The notes beneath the pieces were generated by a model. That model ran no database searches. It had not been told where the DNA came from and saw nothing but the letters and a program-made list of their open reading frames with translations. Both the position numbers and the translations under genes were made by a program. From the NCBI GenBank assembly GCA_026914095.1, contig JAPPIY010000286.1, forward strand, positions 1 to 9,783: 9,783 nt of DNA, in the 5' to 3' direction. This DNA is from Oligoflexia bacterium. GTDB lineage: Bacteria > Bdellovibrionota > Bdellovibrionia > Bdellovibrionales > UBA1609. Shown in pieces: positions 1 through 5,512 of this stretch; position 1 is the stretch's first letter; each line of letters opens with the position of its first letter.

Positions 1-137
1 CAATAGAGGCCATGAATCAAATACAAACATGGCAAAAAATTTTAAAGAGCCTGCCAGTTTTAAGACATGAAAAATCTCTAAAAACAAAGACCTCAAATGA
101 CTCAGAACAGCATTCTCTTACAGAAATACTGAATTAA
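1..137 (+). CDS. 3' end of an unrecognised gene (partial)
   Basis: An open frame enters from the left edge and ends at a TAA at 135-137, giving about 44 C-terminal residues (begins IEAMNQIQTWQKILK, ends HSLTEILN). The stretch is hydrophilic, rich in Lys, Ser, Thr and Gln, and has no membrane segment or motif I can assign. It reads like the polar tail of a longer protein. The next gene starts 82 bases downstream, so the two could share a transcript, but no clear terminator or strong promoter separates them. The function is unknown. The reading frame is fairly sure, the identity is not. Confidence 0.5.
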   Translation, partial: IEAMNQIQTWQKILKSLPVLRHEKSLKTKTSNDSEQHSLTEILN

Positions 138-206
138 GGTCTAGGTTTTTTTAAAAATATTCTTGATTATTCCACTAAAACTATTGCTTAATGAACTTGT
201 TAGTCC

Positions 207-214
207 AAGGAGGG
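207..214 (+). promoter_or_regulatory. Strong Shine-Dalgarno that sets the LuxR-type gene start
   Basis: AAGGAGGG lies five bases before the ATG at 220. It is a near-perfect anti-16S match and the strongest ribosome site of the cluster. It decides for the ATG at 220 over the in-frame TTG at 163, which has no such site. A weak promoter-like pair, TTGATT at 163-168 and CTTAAT at 187-192 (18-base spacer), lies just upstream, but each box matches only four of six consensus bases. Confidence 0.7.
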
Positions 215-219
215 ATAAA

Positions 220-609
220 ATGCAAACACTTAATGAAGAGCGTAAACAGTTTTTAAATGAAGAGCGCAAACAATTTTTAAGAGAGCACTTTCTTAAAAAG
301 AATCTTTCTAAATCAGAAGTTGAAGTTGTCATATTAGTCTTGCAGGGCTTGATCAACAGGGAAGTTGCCAACAGGCTGTGTGTGGCGGAAAAGACAATTA
401 AATTTCATTTAGGAAATGCCTATAAAAAGCTAAATATATCCAGAAGGTCTGAATTGATATGGACTTTGCCTTTAGCTGATTTTGTGGGAGTTGCGAATAA
501 ACCTCAAGTGAATCCAAGCTTTAATGTTGTGGAAGATAAAAAATTGGATGATGGAAATGAGATTATTCCATCAGGAATTTCCACAGTGAGCGATATGGAT
601 ATAAAATAA
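220..609 (+). CDS. Small stand-alone LuxR/GerE-type HTH regulator
   Basis: The 129-residue protein carries one recognisable domain, a LuxR C-terminal (GerE) helix-turn-helix at about residues 29-80. Typical signatures are LSKSEVEVVILVLQGL, then REVANRLCVAEKTIKFHLG and the closing KKLNISRRSELI. There is no receiver or autoinducer-binding domain, so nothing in it shows what signal it senses. Residues 5-20 are an exact eight-residue tandem repeat (NEERKQFL twice), probably helical. Residues 81-129 are an acidic, low-complexity tail. The ATG at 220 is chosen for its Shine-Dalgarno at 207-214. The lipoprotein gene begins five bases after the stop, which suggests co-transcription and makes the lipoprotein cluster a plausible target. 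That link is inference. The domain call is firm; the DNA targets are unknown. Confidence 0.85.
   Translation: MQTLNEERKQFLNEERKQFLREHFLKKNLSKSEVEVVILVLQGLINREVANRLCVAEKTIKFHLGNAYKKLNISRRSELIWTLPLADFVGVANKPQVNPSFNVVEDKKLDDGNEIIPSGISTVSDMDIK
232..279 (+). repeat. 24-bp tandem duplication inside the LuxR-type gene
   Basis: Two adjacent 24-base copies (232-255 and 256-279) differ at two positions only, 243/267 and 249/273. Both differences are silent (CGT/CGC for Arg, CAG/CAA for Gln), so each copy encodes NEERKQFL exactly. Confidence 0.9.
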
Positions 610-614
610 GGCAT

Positions 615-1472
615 GTGTGTATTAACAAAGGTTTTTTCTGGTTGATAGCAGGACTTTGTCTAGGAGCTTGTGATTCTGCGCAAAACGGTTTCTCTTCTGA
701 AGAGTTAAAGTTTTTTCAATCTAAAGCAGAGGATCCTGATAAAAAACAAACTTTAGCTCTCTCAAATAAAGTATATTCTGGGAGTGATGTCTGTTTTGTT
801 GATTCCAAATGTTTGGAGCTGTGTCATAAAATCTATTCTTTGGCGGATGATCAAAAAAACTGCAGAAAGCTAAAAGCCCAGCAAGTTTATCAAATAGAAA
901 AGCTGTATGGCATTTTTCTTGAGAAAGATCCTGCGGATTTAGAAAATGTGAATGTGTTTGATTTGAAAGTCTTTTTTAATGTCAGCGCAGAGCCTTTGTT
1001 TCAATTTTTCAAGTCTTTAGACTTGTTTTCTTCAAAAATTTTTCTCAATTGGATTGCCTTAAACTGGCAGGTGGCAAAAGTTTTTCAAGAAGAAGATGAT
1101 CAACTGCTGTTTTTAAGAATATTTTTAAATAAACTTTCAGATTCACCGATAAATTCATTAAAAGAGCCGATATTAAAAGACAGAACTTTTATTGAATCGG
1201 CTTGGTTGAAACAAAATGATTTTGCGTTATTATGGTTACATGATTATTTTCAGAAAAATCAATGTATGGGGTTAAAGGAGAGAGAATTAGACAATTGCGC
1301 CATAGCTCAATATTGTTTAGCAGGCGCTAGTTTTAAAAAGGATGTTTCAACAGAAATTATAGAGTTTAAGTTTATCAAGGATTTAGTAAAAAGAGAGGGA
1401 AATTATACAGATTTTAAAAGTTTTTGTTCTGATTTGTGCTCGTCTAAAAAAGGACAGAATTATTGCGGTTAA
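615..1472 (+). CDS. Cysteine-rich lipoprotein, paralogue 1
   Basis: A 285-residue predicted lipoprotein. A short basic start and hydrophobic stretch end in the lipobox LGAC, with the lipidated Cys at residue 19 and Asp at +2. In E. coli-type Lol sorting Asp at +2 favours retention in the inner membrane; whether that holds here is unknown. The mature part has C60-x5-C66-x3-C70-x12-C83, a helical region with LNWIALNWQVAKVF at 144-157, then C217, C228-x5-C234 and a C-terminal C271-x3-C275-x8-C284. The same layout recurs in the next two genes, so they are paralogues. The start is the GTG at 615; the ATG at 613 hits a stop after ten codons. There is only a weak AAGG before it, so translation is probably coupled to the regulator gene that ends at 609. 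I do not recognise the family. Paired cysteines suggest disulphides in the periplasm or at the surface. Confidence 0.8.
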   Translation: MCINKGFFWLIAGLCLGACDSAQNGFSSEELKFFQSKAEDPDKKQTLALSNKVYSGSDVCFVDSKCLELCHKIYSLADDQKNCRKLKAQQVYQIEKLYGIFLEKDPADLENVNVFDLKVFFNVSAEPLFQFFKSLDLFSSKIFLNWIALNWQVAKVFQEEDDQLLFLRIFLNKLSDSPINSLKEPILKDRTFIESAWLKQNDFALLWLHDYFQKNQCMGLKERELDNCAIAQYCLAGASFKKDVSTEIIEFKFIKDLVKREGNYTDFKSFCSDLCSSKKGQNYCG

Positions 1473-1496
1473 TTTTTTATAAATAAGGTATGATTT

Positions 1497-2549
1497 ATGA
1501 GGCTTTTTAAATATTTTTTTGTTTTTATATTTCTTTTATCCTGTCAGCCCGGTGACATGGAGCAGGATTCTGCCAGAGCTAGAAGATTAGGCTCGCCGGC
1601 AGACGAAGAGAGAGAAAAAGATAGAGGCTTTTTAGATCGCTCTTCAGAATTGAGAAGATTGAGAAATGACAGGTCTAAAGTCATATCCGCCACTTTAGAG
1701 GATCGTTATGAGGGAATCCCTTATGGAGATTACGAGGGAAGAGACTGTGAAGAAAGCGAGTCTTGCAAGGGAATTTGTGATGATTTGGTTTCTTACAGCA
1801 AGCGCAAGAGATGTTATAACTCTCCTCAAGGATTGGTGGAGGATTTAGAGAATGCGCTTTTTGATTTGATTAGAATTTCTGATGTGAATTCTGAGCCTAT
1901 TAGCGCTAATTTATTGGCGGGAATTTTTCATATTGATGAAGATTTGCTGATGTATCTGGTGAAAGAGCAAATGAGTGAGGGAGATTTGAGAATTTTTTTA
2001 GCTTGGGTGGCAATCAATGAGGATATCTCAAAAGTGTTTTTAAATGAAGATAAGAGCTCTGATATTTTGGAAGAGGCTTTTGAAAAATTAGCTGAGGCTC
2101 AAGATGGCGTGACTAGAGGAAAAAGATTGGAAACAGCTTTAAATGCAGGTTTAATTGAGGATGAAGACAGCTTTTTTTACCTGACTTCAGCCGAGGACAA
2201 CTCCGCCGGTTTTGAAATTGCTTATGATCTTTTACAGTCAGCTTGTTCTAGCAAAGACTGTAAGATGACAGTCCTTTGTTCCAGAGAAACCCAGTCCTCC
2301 TCCCGCTCCCGGGTTTTTGGATATCAATCCACCCAAACCTGCCGTACTTTAGCCAGACAAGATAGAAGAGCCAGCCGAGGCGGAACTTGTTATGTCCATG
2401 GCTCTGTCACTTGGGGCTTCTTGGATGAATTGATTGAAGAAAGGGATATAAAAGACTCTGATTTTAAAGGAAAACCCATTACTGTGGAGCAGTGTAATAA
2501 TTTCTGTGGAAATGAAAGAACCAGCGCAAAATGTAAGAGGGTCTTATAA
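1497..2549 (+). CDS. Cysteine-rich lipoprotein, paralogue 2
   Basis: A 350-residue predicted lipoprotein with signal peptide and lipobox LLSC, Cys16 being the lipid site. Residues 24-70 are a charged Arg/Glu/Asp-rich linker. The family core follows: C84-x5-C90-x3-C94-x11-C106, then LAWVAINEDISKVF at 168-181, matching LNWIALNWQVAKVF of the preceding protein. The C-terminal half has C250, C255-x5-C261 and C333-x3-C337-x8-C346, the last with exactly the spacing seen in paralogue 1. Between C261 and C333 it carries roughly 35 extra residues, rich in Ser, Arg, Gln and Thr with two more cysteines (282, 298), encoded by DNA with more G+C than its surroundings (about 2280-2420). It starts 24 bases after the previous stop with TAAGG upstream, and the next gene follows 23 bases after it. 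No known domain is recognised. Confidence 0.8.
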   Translation: MRLFKYFFVFIFLLSCQPGDMEQDSARARRLGSPADEEREKDRGFLDRSSELRRLRNDRSKVISATLEDRYEGIPYGDYEGRDCEESESCKGICDDLVSYSKRKRCYNSPQGLVEDLENALFDLIRISDVNSEPISANLLAGIFHIDEDLLMYLVKEQMSEGDLRIFLAWVAINEDISKVFLNEDKSSDILEEAFEKLAEAQDGVTRGKRLETALNAGLIEDEDSFFYLTSAEDNSAGFEIAYDLLQSACSSKDCKMTVLCSRETQSSSRSRVFGYQSTQTCRTLARQDRRASRGGTCYVHGSVTWGFLDELIEERDIKDSDFKGKPITVEQCNNFCGNERTSAKCKRVL

Positions 2550-2572
2550 AAATAAAAAAGAGAGGTGAAAAT

Positions 2573-3403
2573 ATGAAACAAATATTTTTTTATTTATTAG
2601 CGGTATCCGTTAGCGGTTTATTTCTATCTTCTTGTATCCTGGGCCAGGGTGGCGAATCGGACAGTTTGCTTATAGCTAAATCGGCAATAGATTCGGAAGA
2701 GAAGAAAAGAAGGGAAAGAGAAAGATCTGATAATCGTGGAGATTGCGGAGATTATAGAGAGTGTGAAGATGTGTGTGAAGATGTTTATAATGATGAGGGT
2801 GACAGAGAAAATGAAGGGAAAGTGGAAAAATGTTTGGATTTGCCTTATAAAAAAGCTATCAGTTTTGAAGACATATTGGATATTTTGGAAGAGCCTTATT
2901 ATGATGATTTAACCAATATTGAACCTAGAGATTTTGAGGCTTTTTTAGAAATCTCTGTAGCTCCTTGGGTTGAGAAAACAAAACGGCTAAACAATGATGA
3001 GTCGGAATCTTTGCTCAGATGGATTGCCCGTGAATCAAAAGTCGCCTCTTCTATTGTGTCAGCTTATGAAAACTTAGAAGACTACGATCTTTATGAAGGA
3101 ATGCAAAAACTGTTTGCAGAGATAGCTCCCGATCTTGGAAGCTCATACACGGGGACAACGGCGCAAGATAGAGCAGTTAGAAGATGCGCCGAGTTTTGCT
3201 CAGCTGTGGCTGATGAATCGCTAGCGCAAGATCAAAGTTTTTGGGATATTGTCGATTCAAAAAATAATATAAGCGGGCGGGAAATAGCTTGTGATATTCT
3301 TAAGTTGAAATGCGAGCATAATCCCAGTATTATAAGTAGTGTGCTTTCTTCGCATTGTCCCCCTGAGGTACAATCAGAGAATGATGACGGTTGCGGTTTA
3401 TAA
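2573..3403 (+). CDS. Cysteine-rich lipoprotein, paralogue 3
   Basis: A 276-residue predicted lipoprotein whose signal peptide ends in LSSC, with lipid site Cys21. A charged linker (EEKKRRERER near 42-51) leads into C58-x5-C64-x3-C68-x18-C87, then the family block LRWIARESKVASSI at 148-161. The C-terminal half has C205-x3-C209, C240, C247, C262 and C274, in a pattern that has drifted from the other two. The mature part is very acidic. A good ribosome site, AGAGGTGA at 2561-2568, precedes the ATG. It is the last gene of the cluster: a repeat element begins 60 bases after its stop, and I see no clear intrinsic terminator between. Function is unknown, most likely the same general job as its paralogues with a different specificity. 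Confidence 0.8.
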   Translation: MKQIFFYLLAVSVSGLFLSSCILGQGGESDSLLIAKSAIDSEEKKRRERERSDNRGDCGDYRECEDVCEDVYNDEGDRENEGKVEKCLDLPYKKAISFEDILDILEEPYYDDLTNIEPRDFEAFLEISVAPWVEKTKRLNNDESESLLRWIARESKVASSIVSAYENLEDYDLYEGMQKLFAEIAPDLGSSYTGTTAQDRAVRRCAEFCSAVADESLAQDQSFWDIVDSKNNISGREIACDILKLKCEHNPSIISSVLSSHCPPEVQSENDDGCGL

Positions 3404-3462
3404 AAATACTATTGAAGTTTATAATATCTAATGCTAGACTGATTAAAGTTTTGGCAAGTTCT

Positions 3463-3618
3463 CAGTATATAGTGTCTTGTTTGAATTTTCCGTTGCCTTT
3501 GTCATTCCCGCGAAAGCGGGAATCCAACTGAAACCTGAACTTCCAAACAAGATCACTATATACTGATCTTTTTGAATTTTCAGGTTCCAACATAGACTCC
3601 CGCTTTTGCGGGAGTGAC
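3463..3618. repeat. Composite inverted-repeat element 1 (30-bp units plus GC dyads)
   Basis: A ~30 bp unit with core TATAGTGATCTTGTTTG occurs three times: + at 3463-3491, - at 3536-3565, + at 3559-3588. Two GC-rich dyads are present: 3504-3523 (ATTCCCGC, GAAA, GCGGGAAT) and 3596-3615 (ACTCCCGC, TTTT, GCGGGAGT). The central minus and plus units each run into a dyad ending in GAC, so the element is two ~60 bp modules head to head, overlapping at TATACTG. The second dyad has paired T-to-C and A-to-G changes that keep the stem perfect. The element ends 22 bases before the bolA ATG. Dyads of this sequence are common in proteobacterial intergenic DNA. The pairing with the 30-bp unit is what I see here. 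Confidence 0.8.
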
Positions 3619-3640
3619 AAAACAGAGGGAGAGAGAAGAT

Positions 3641-3955
3641 ATGACCGTTCAAAGTCTTTTAGAACAGCGCCTGCAAGAAGGTCTAGACCCGATTTTATTA
3701 AAAGTTATCAATGAAAGCCCCAATCACAATGTGCCGGAAGGGAGCGAAAGCCATTTTCATGTCTTAATTGTCTCAGAGAAGTTTTCAAAGCTGAATCTCA
3801 TTAAAAGACATCAAATGGTGCATCAGTTAATAGCCAAAGAGCTTAAAAAAATTCATGCTTTTTCCCAAAAAACCTTAACTCCTGAAGAGTTTGAAAGGCA
3901 GGGAGGCGTCCTGCCCTCCTCTCCTCCCTGCGCAAATAAGCCTAAAAAACAGTGA
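3641..3955 (+). CDS. bolA: BolA family protein
   Basis: The 104-residue protein matches E. coli BolA in length and layout. Diagnostic stretches are NESPNHNVPEGSESHFHVLIVS (written here as one motif at residues 26-47, key residues HNVP, GSESHF), then RHQMVHQLIAKEL and the C-terminal SPPC that corresponds to ASPPC of BolA. The helix-turn-strand core with the conserved His of SHF, and the RHxxV region, are all present. Known relatives partner with monothiol glutaredoxins in iron-sulphur handling and also act in stress and morphology control. That role is taken from the family. I start at the ATG at 3641 because GAGGGAGAG at 3625-3633 gives a ribosome site, rather than the in-frame GTG at 3614 that lies inside the repeat dyad. 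The gene stands alone, with the composite repeat forming its upstream region. Confidence 0.92.
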   Translation: MTVQSLLEQRLQEGLDPILLKVINESPNHNVPEGSESHFHVLIVSEKFSKLNLIKRHQMVHQLIAKELKKIHAFSQKTLTPEEFERQGGVLPSSPPCANKPKKQ

Positions 3956-4270
3956 ACAGCTAAATTTATAGCCAAAGATGAATTTTTCTTGAGATGAGAG
4001 GCATACAATTCCTATTTTTCAGGTATTAAGGCATCAATCAGCCCCTAGGGTCTAGCATTTAACTCCTTCTGCCCCCCTTAACAGAGTGTTTTTCTATCTA
4101 CATCCGTCAAAAATCCTTTATTTATTGTATTTTTATTTAATTATCCTAGAGGGAGGCTATTGGAAAAATTAAAATATAAAAAAAAAATTAAAAAAAGTGT
4201 TTTTTTTATTTGAAAAGTTTGTCTATTAGCTTTATCGTTAATAAATATATCAACCACAACGGAGGTTATT
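3956..4270. other. AT-rich intergenic region before the SWIB gene
   Basis: I find no open frame of coding character on either strand. The left half contains a short palindrome CCCTAGGG near 4043. The right half (about 4160-4250) is extremely AT-rich, with A-tracts up to ten bases and A7-GTG-T8 at 4190-4207, which could bend DNA or act as an UP element for the gene at 4271, or end bolA transcripts weakly. Confidence 0.6.
4219..4247 (+). promoter_or_regulatory. Possible promoter of the SWIB gene
   Basis: TTGTCT at 4219-4224 and TAAATA at 4242-4247 are 17 bases apart, downstream of long A/T tracts and about 24 bases before the ATG. The boxes match consensus only in part, so this is a candidate. 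The ribosome site GGAGG at 4260-4264 is clear. Confidence 0.35.
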
Positions 4271-4687
4271 ATGGCAAAAAAAAGAAAAAAGAAAGTAGTT
4301 AAAAAGAGAAAAGCAAGTAAAAAGAAAGTAAGCAGAAAGAAAAAAGCGGGTAAAAAGAAAGTGAGCAGAAAGAAAACAGCCAAGAAAAAAACAGTTCGCA
4401 AAGCTAAAAAGACAGCGAAAAAGAAAAAAAGAAAGGCTAACCCAGCTTTCATGAGAAGTTTTAAAACAACTTCTGAACTAAAAGCTGTTATTGGCGTTTC
4501 TTCTATTTCTCGCCCTCATGCGACAAAAAAGATCTGGGAGTATATCCGTAAGCACAAGCTACAGGATAACAAGAATCGCAGGCAAATTAATGTTGGCGGG
4601 ACAGCTTTGGGAAAACTTTTCCCCGGCAAGAGAAGTGTCACAATGTTTGACTTGCCTAAGCAGTTAAGCAAGCACTTGAAAGATTGA
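4271..4687 (+). CDS. Histone-H1-like lysine tail fused to a SWIB domain
   Basis: A 138-residue basic protein in two parts. Residues 2-57 are nearly all Lys, Arg, Ala, Ser and Val, in repeats such as KKKVSRKK, like bacterial histone-H1 homologues of the chlamydial HctB kind. Residues about 62-135 form a SWIB/MDM2-type domain: SELKAVIGVSSISRPHATKKIW, then YIRKHKLQDNKNRRQI, GKLFPGKRSVTMFDLPKQL and a helical end (given as motif fragments; key residues the RP, W, NKR-I and LF). SWIB domains are chromatin-associated in eukaryotes. Short bacterial SWIB proteins are known from Chlamydiae and some other bacteria. A nucleoid-binding role is inferred from the charge. A good ribosome site (GGAGG, six bases before ATG) and a strong terminator suggest a well expressed single-gene transcript. 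Confidence 0.88.
   Translation: MAKKRKKKVVKKRKASKKKVSRKKKAGKKKVSRKKTAKKKTVRKAKKTAKKKKRKANPAFMRSFKTTSELKAVIGVSSISRPHATKKIWEYIRKHKLQDNKNRRQINVGGTALGKLFPGKRSVTMFDLPKQLSKHLKD
4317..4382 (+). repeat. 33-bp tandem repeat coding for the lysine tail
   Basis: Two successive 33-base copies (4317-4349 and 4350-4382) begin GTAAAAAGAAAGT and share nearly all bases. They encode KKKVSRKK twice. Such slippage-prone repeats probably let the tail vary in length between strains. Confidence 0.75.
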
Positions 4688-4689
4688 GT

Positions 4690-4709
4690 TTTTAGTAAAT
4701 TTTAGTAAA
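4690..4709 (+). repeat. Tandem 10-bp repeat TTTTAGTAAA
   Basis: TTTTAGTAAA occurs twice back to back right after the SWIB stop codon (4690-4699, 4700-4709) and a third time beyond the terminator at 4776-4785. Confidence 0.7.
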
Positions 4710-4720
4710 ATAGTTTATTA

Positions 4721-4757
4721 AAAAAGAGTTTGTTTTTTTAGAACAAACTCTTTTTTT
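4721..4757. terminator. Strong intrinsic terminator, probably bidirectional
   Basis: GAGTTTGTT at 4726-4734 pairs perfectly with AACAAACTC at 4742-4750 across a seven-base loop. A run of seven T follows and A's precede the left arm. The A-tract lets it also serve transcripts from the minus strand. It ends the SWIB transcript. Confidence 0.85.
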
Positions 4758-5196
4758 GTTTTTAGACTTGCTGTCTTTTAGTAAAAAAGCGCGTCTTTCT
4801 AAAAAATTTATTAGTCCGGCGCTGAAAAAATCCTAACCGCCTATTGAAATGATTTGTGATTTATAGTGTTAAGAGGACAATATTTGCAAGAAATCAGCTT
4901 TAAAAGATTCTAAAAGCCTGCAACTTTGCTATAGCCAAAGTCCTGAAGCCTTGTTGAATGACAGACTCAAAATACATCAAAAAGCAAACTTTTAGCTTCT
5001 CCTCCCCTTTAAAAGCTGATCAGGTGATCTCCTCTTTTAAAACAGACAAGTCTTTAGGCTGGGAGGAGATGGGATATAGCCTCTAGTATGTTTAAATTTT
5101 AGAGATTAAAAAAAAGTGAAACATCTTCAATAGGCTAGCTCTTCTCTTCTTCCTTTAAGAGCGAACTCAGGACAATGCTTAATAAATATTTTTAGC
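4758..5196. other. Non-coding stretch with alternative inverted repeats
   Basis: I see no intact gene on either strand. Between 4998 and 5070 there are competing complementary segments: TCTCCTCCC at 4998-5006 and ATCTCCTC at 5027-5034 can each pair with GGGAGGAGAT at 5061-5070, with a small AGAC/GTCT hairpin at 5044-5053 inside. The rest looks like degraded sequence next to the LRR relic and may be its eroded downstream part. Confidence 0.5.
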
Positions 5197-5394
5197 TCAT
5201 AACAGCTTTACTCTTCCTGTTCTGATCTTAATCTTCAAAATGGCGCCTGCCCAATGCTCTCCATGCGCTTTAAACAGTAGGAACAATTGATCCGAATGCA
5301 ACTGTGTTAAATTGTTACCTCCAAGCTGAAGAGTCTCCAAATTTGAAAAGCCGGAAAAGCCAGACAGTTTTAGCGATTTTATGCAGTCTCTTAT
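5197..5394 (-). pseudogene. Relic of a leucine-rich-repeat protein
   Basis: Read on the minus strand, 65 codons between a stop at 5395-5397 and the TGA at 5197-5199 contain LETLQLGGNNLTQL, a perfect LxxLxLxxNxLxxL leucine-rich repeat. It is preceded by a partial one (IKSLKLSGFSGF). No ATG and no ribosome site are present, and the frames on both sides are broken, so this is best read as a gene fragment. LRR proteins in host-associated bacteria often act as effectors or adhesins; that is family knowledge and cannot be shown for this relic. The rest of the fragment (KAHGEHWAGAILKIKIRTG) is not recognised. Confidence 0.6.
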
Positions 5395-5471
5395 TTAGAT
5401 CTAAAAAAATATTTTAATCAGAAAAAGAGGGGTTCTTATGAGACCTCAATTTTCAAACTCAGCAGTATATT

Positions 5472-5512
5472 TACCTTGTATATTTGGAGGCTATATGCAA
5501 AAATACAAGGTA
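5472..5512 (+). promoter_or_regulatory. 9-bp inverted repeat enclosing a Shine-Dalgarno
   Basis: TACCTTGTA at 5472-5480 is perfectly complementary to TACAAGGTA at 5504-5512. The last base of the right arm is the A of the ATG of the ATPase remnant. The loop holds GGAGG (5487-5490 region) and a second ATG at 5495 that opens the mini-frame MQKYKV, whose TGA overlaps the ATG at 5512. It could be a protein operator or an RNA hairpin controlling translation. Confidence 0.55.

Noticed and set aside
141..371. Minus-strand open frame of 76 codons overlapping the LuxR-type gene
   Set aside because: It lies antisense to a gene with a clear domain and ribosome site, and its repeats (KNCLRSS) are only the mirror of the 24-bp duplication.
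3501..3618. CRISPR-like reading of the repeated GC dyads
   Set aside because: Copies are inverted, palindromic and only two per locus, with unequal spacing and no cas genes.
3443..3652. Minus-strand frame with WIPAFAGMT peptide
   Set aside because: This peptide is the usual read-through of the GC dyad repeat. The frame covers the repeat element and has no ribosome site.
4141..4452. Very Phe/Leu-rich minus-strand frame resembling a membrane protein
   Set aside because: It is the antisense of the lysine-codon tail of the SWIB protein; AAA/AAG codons read as TTT/CTT.
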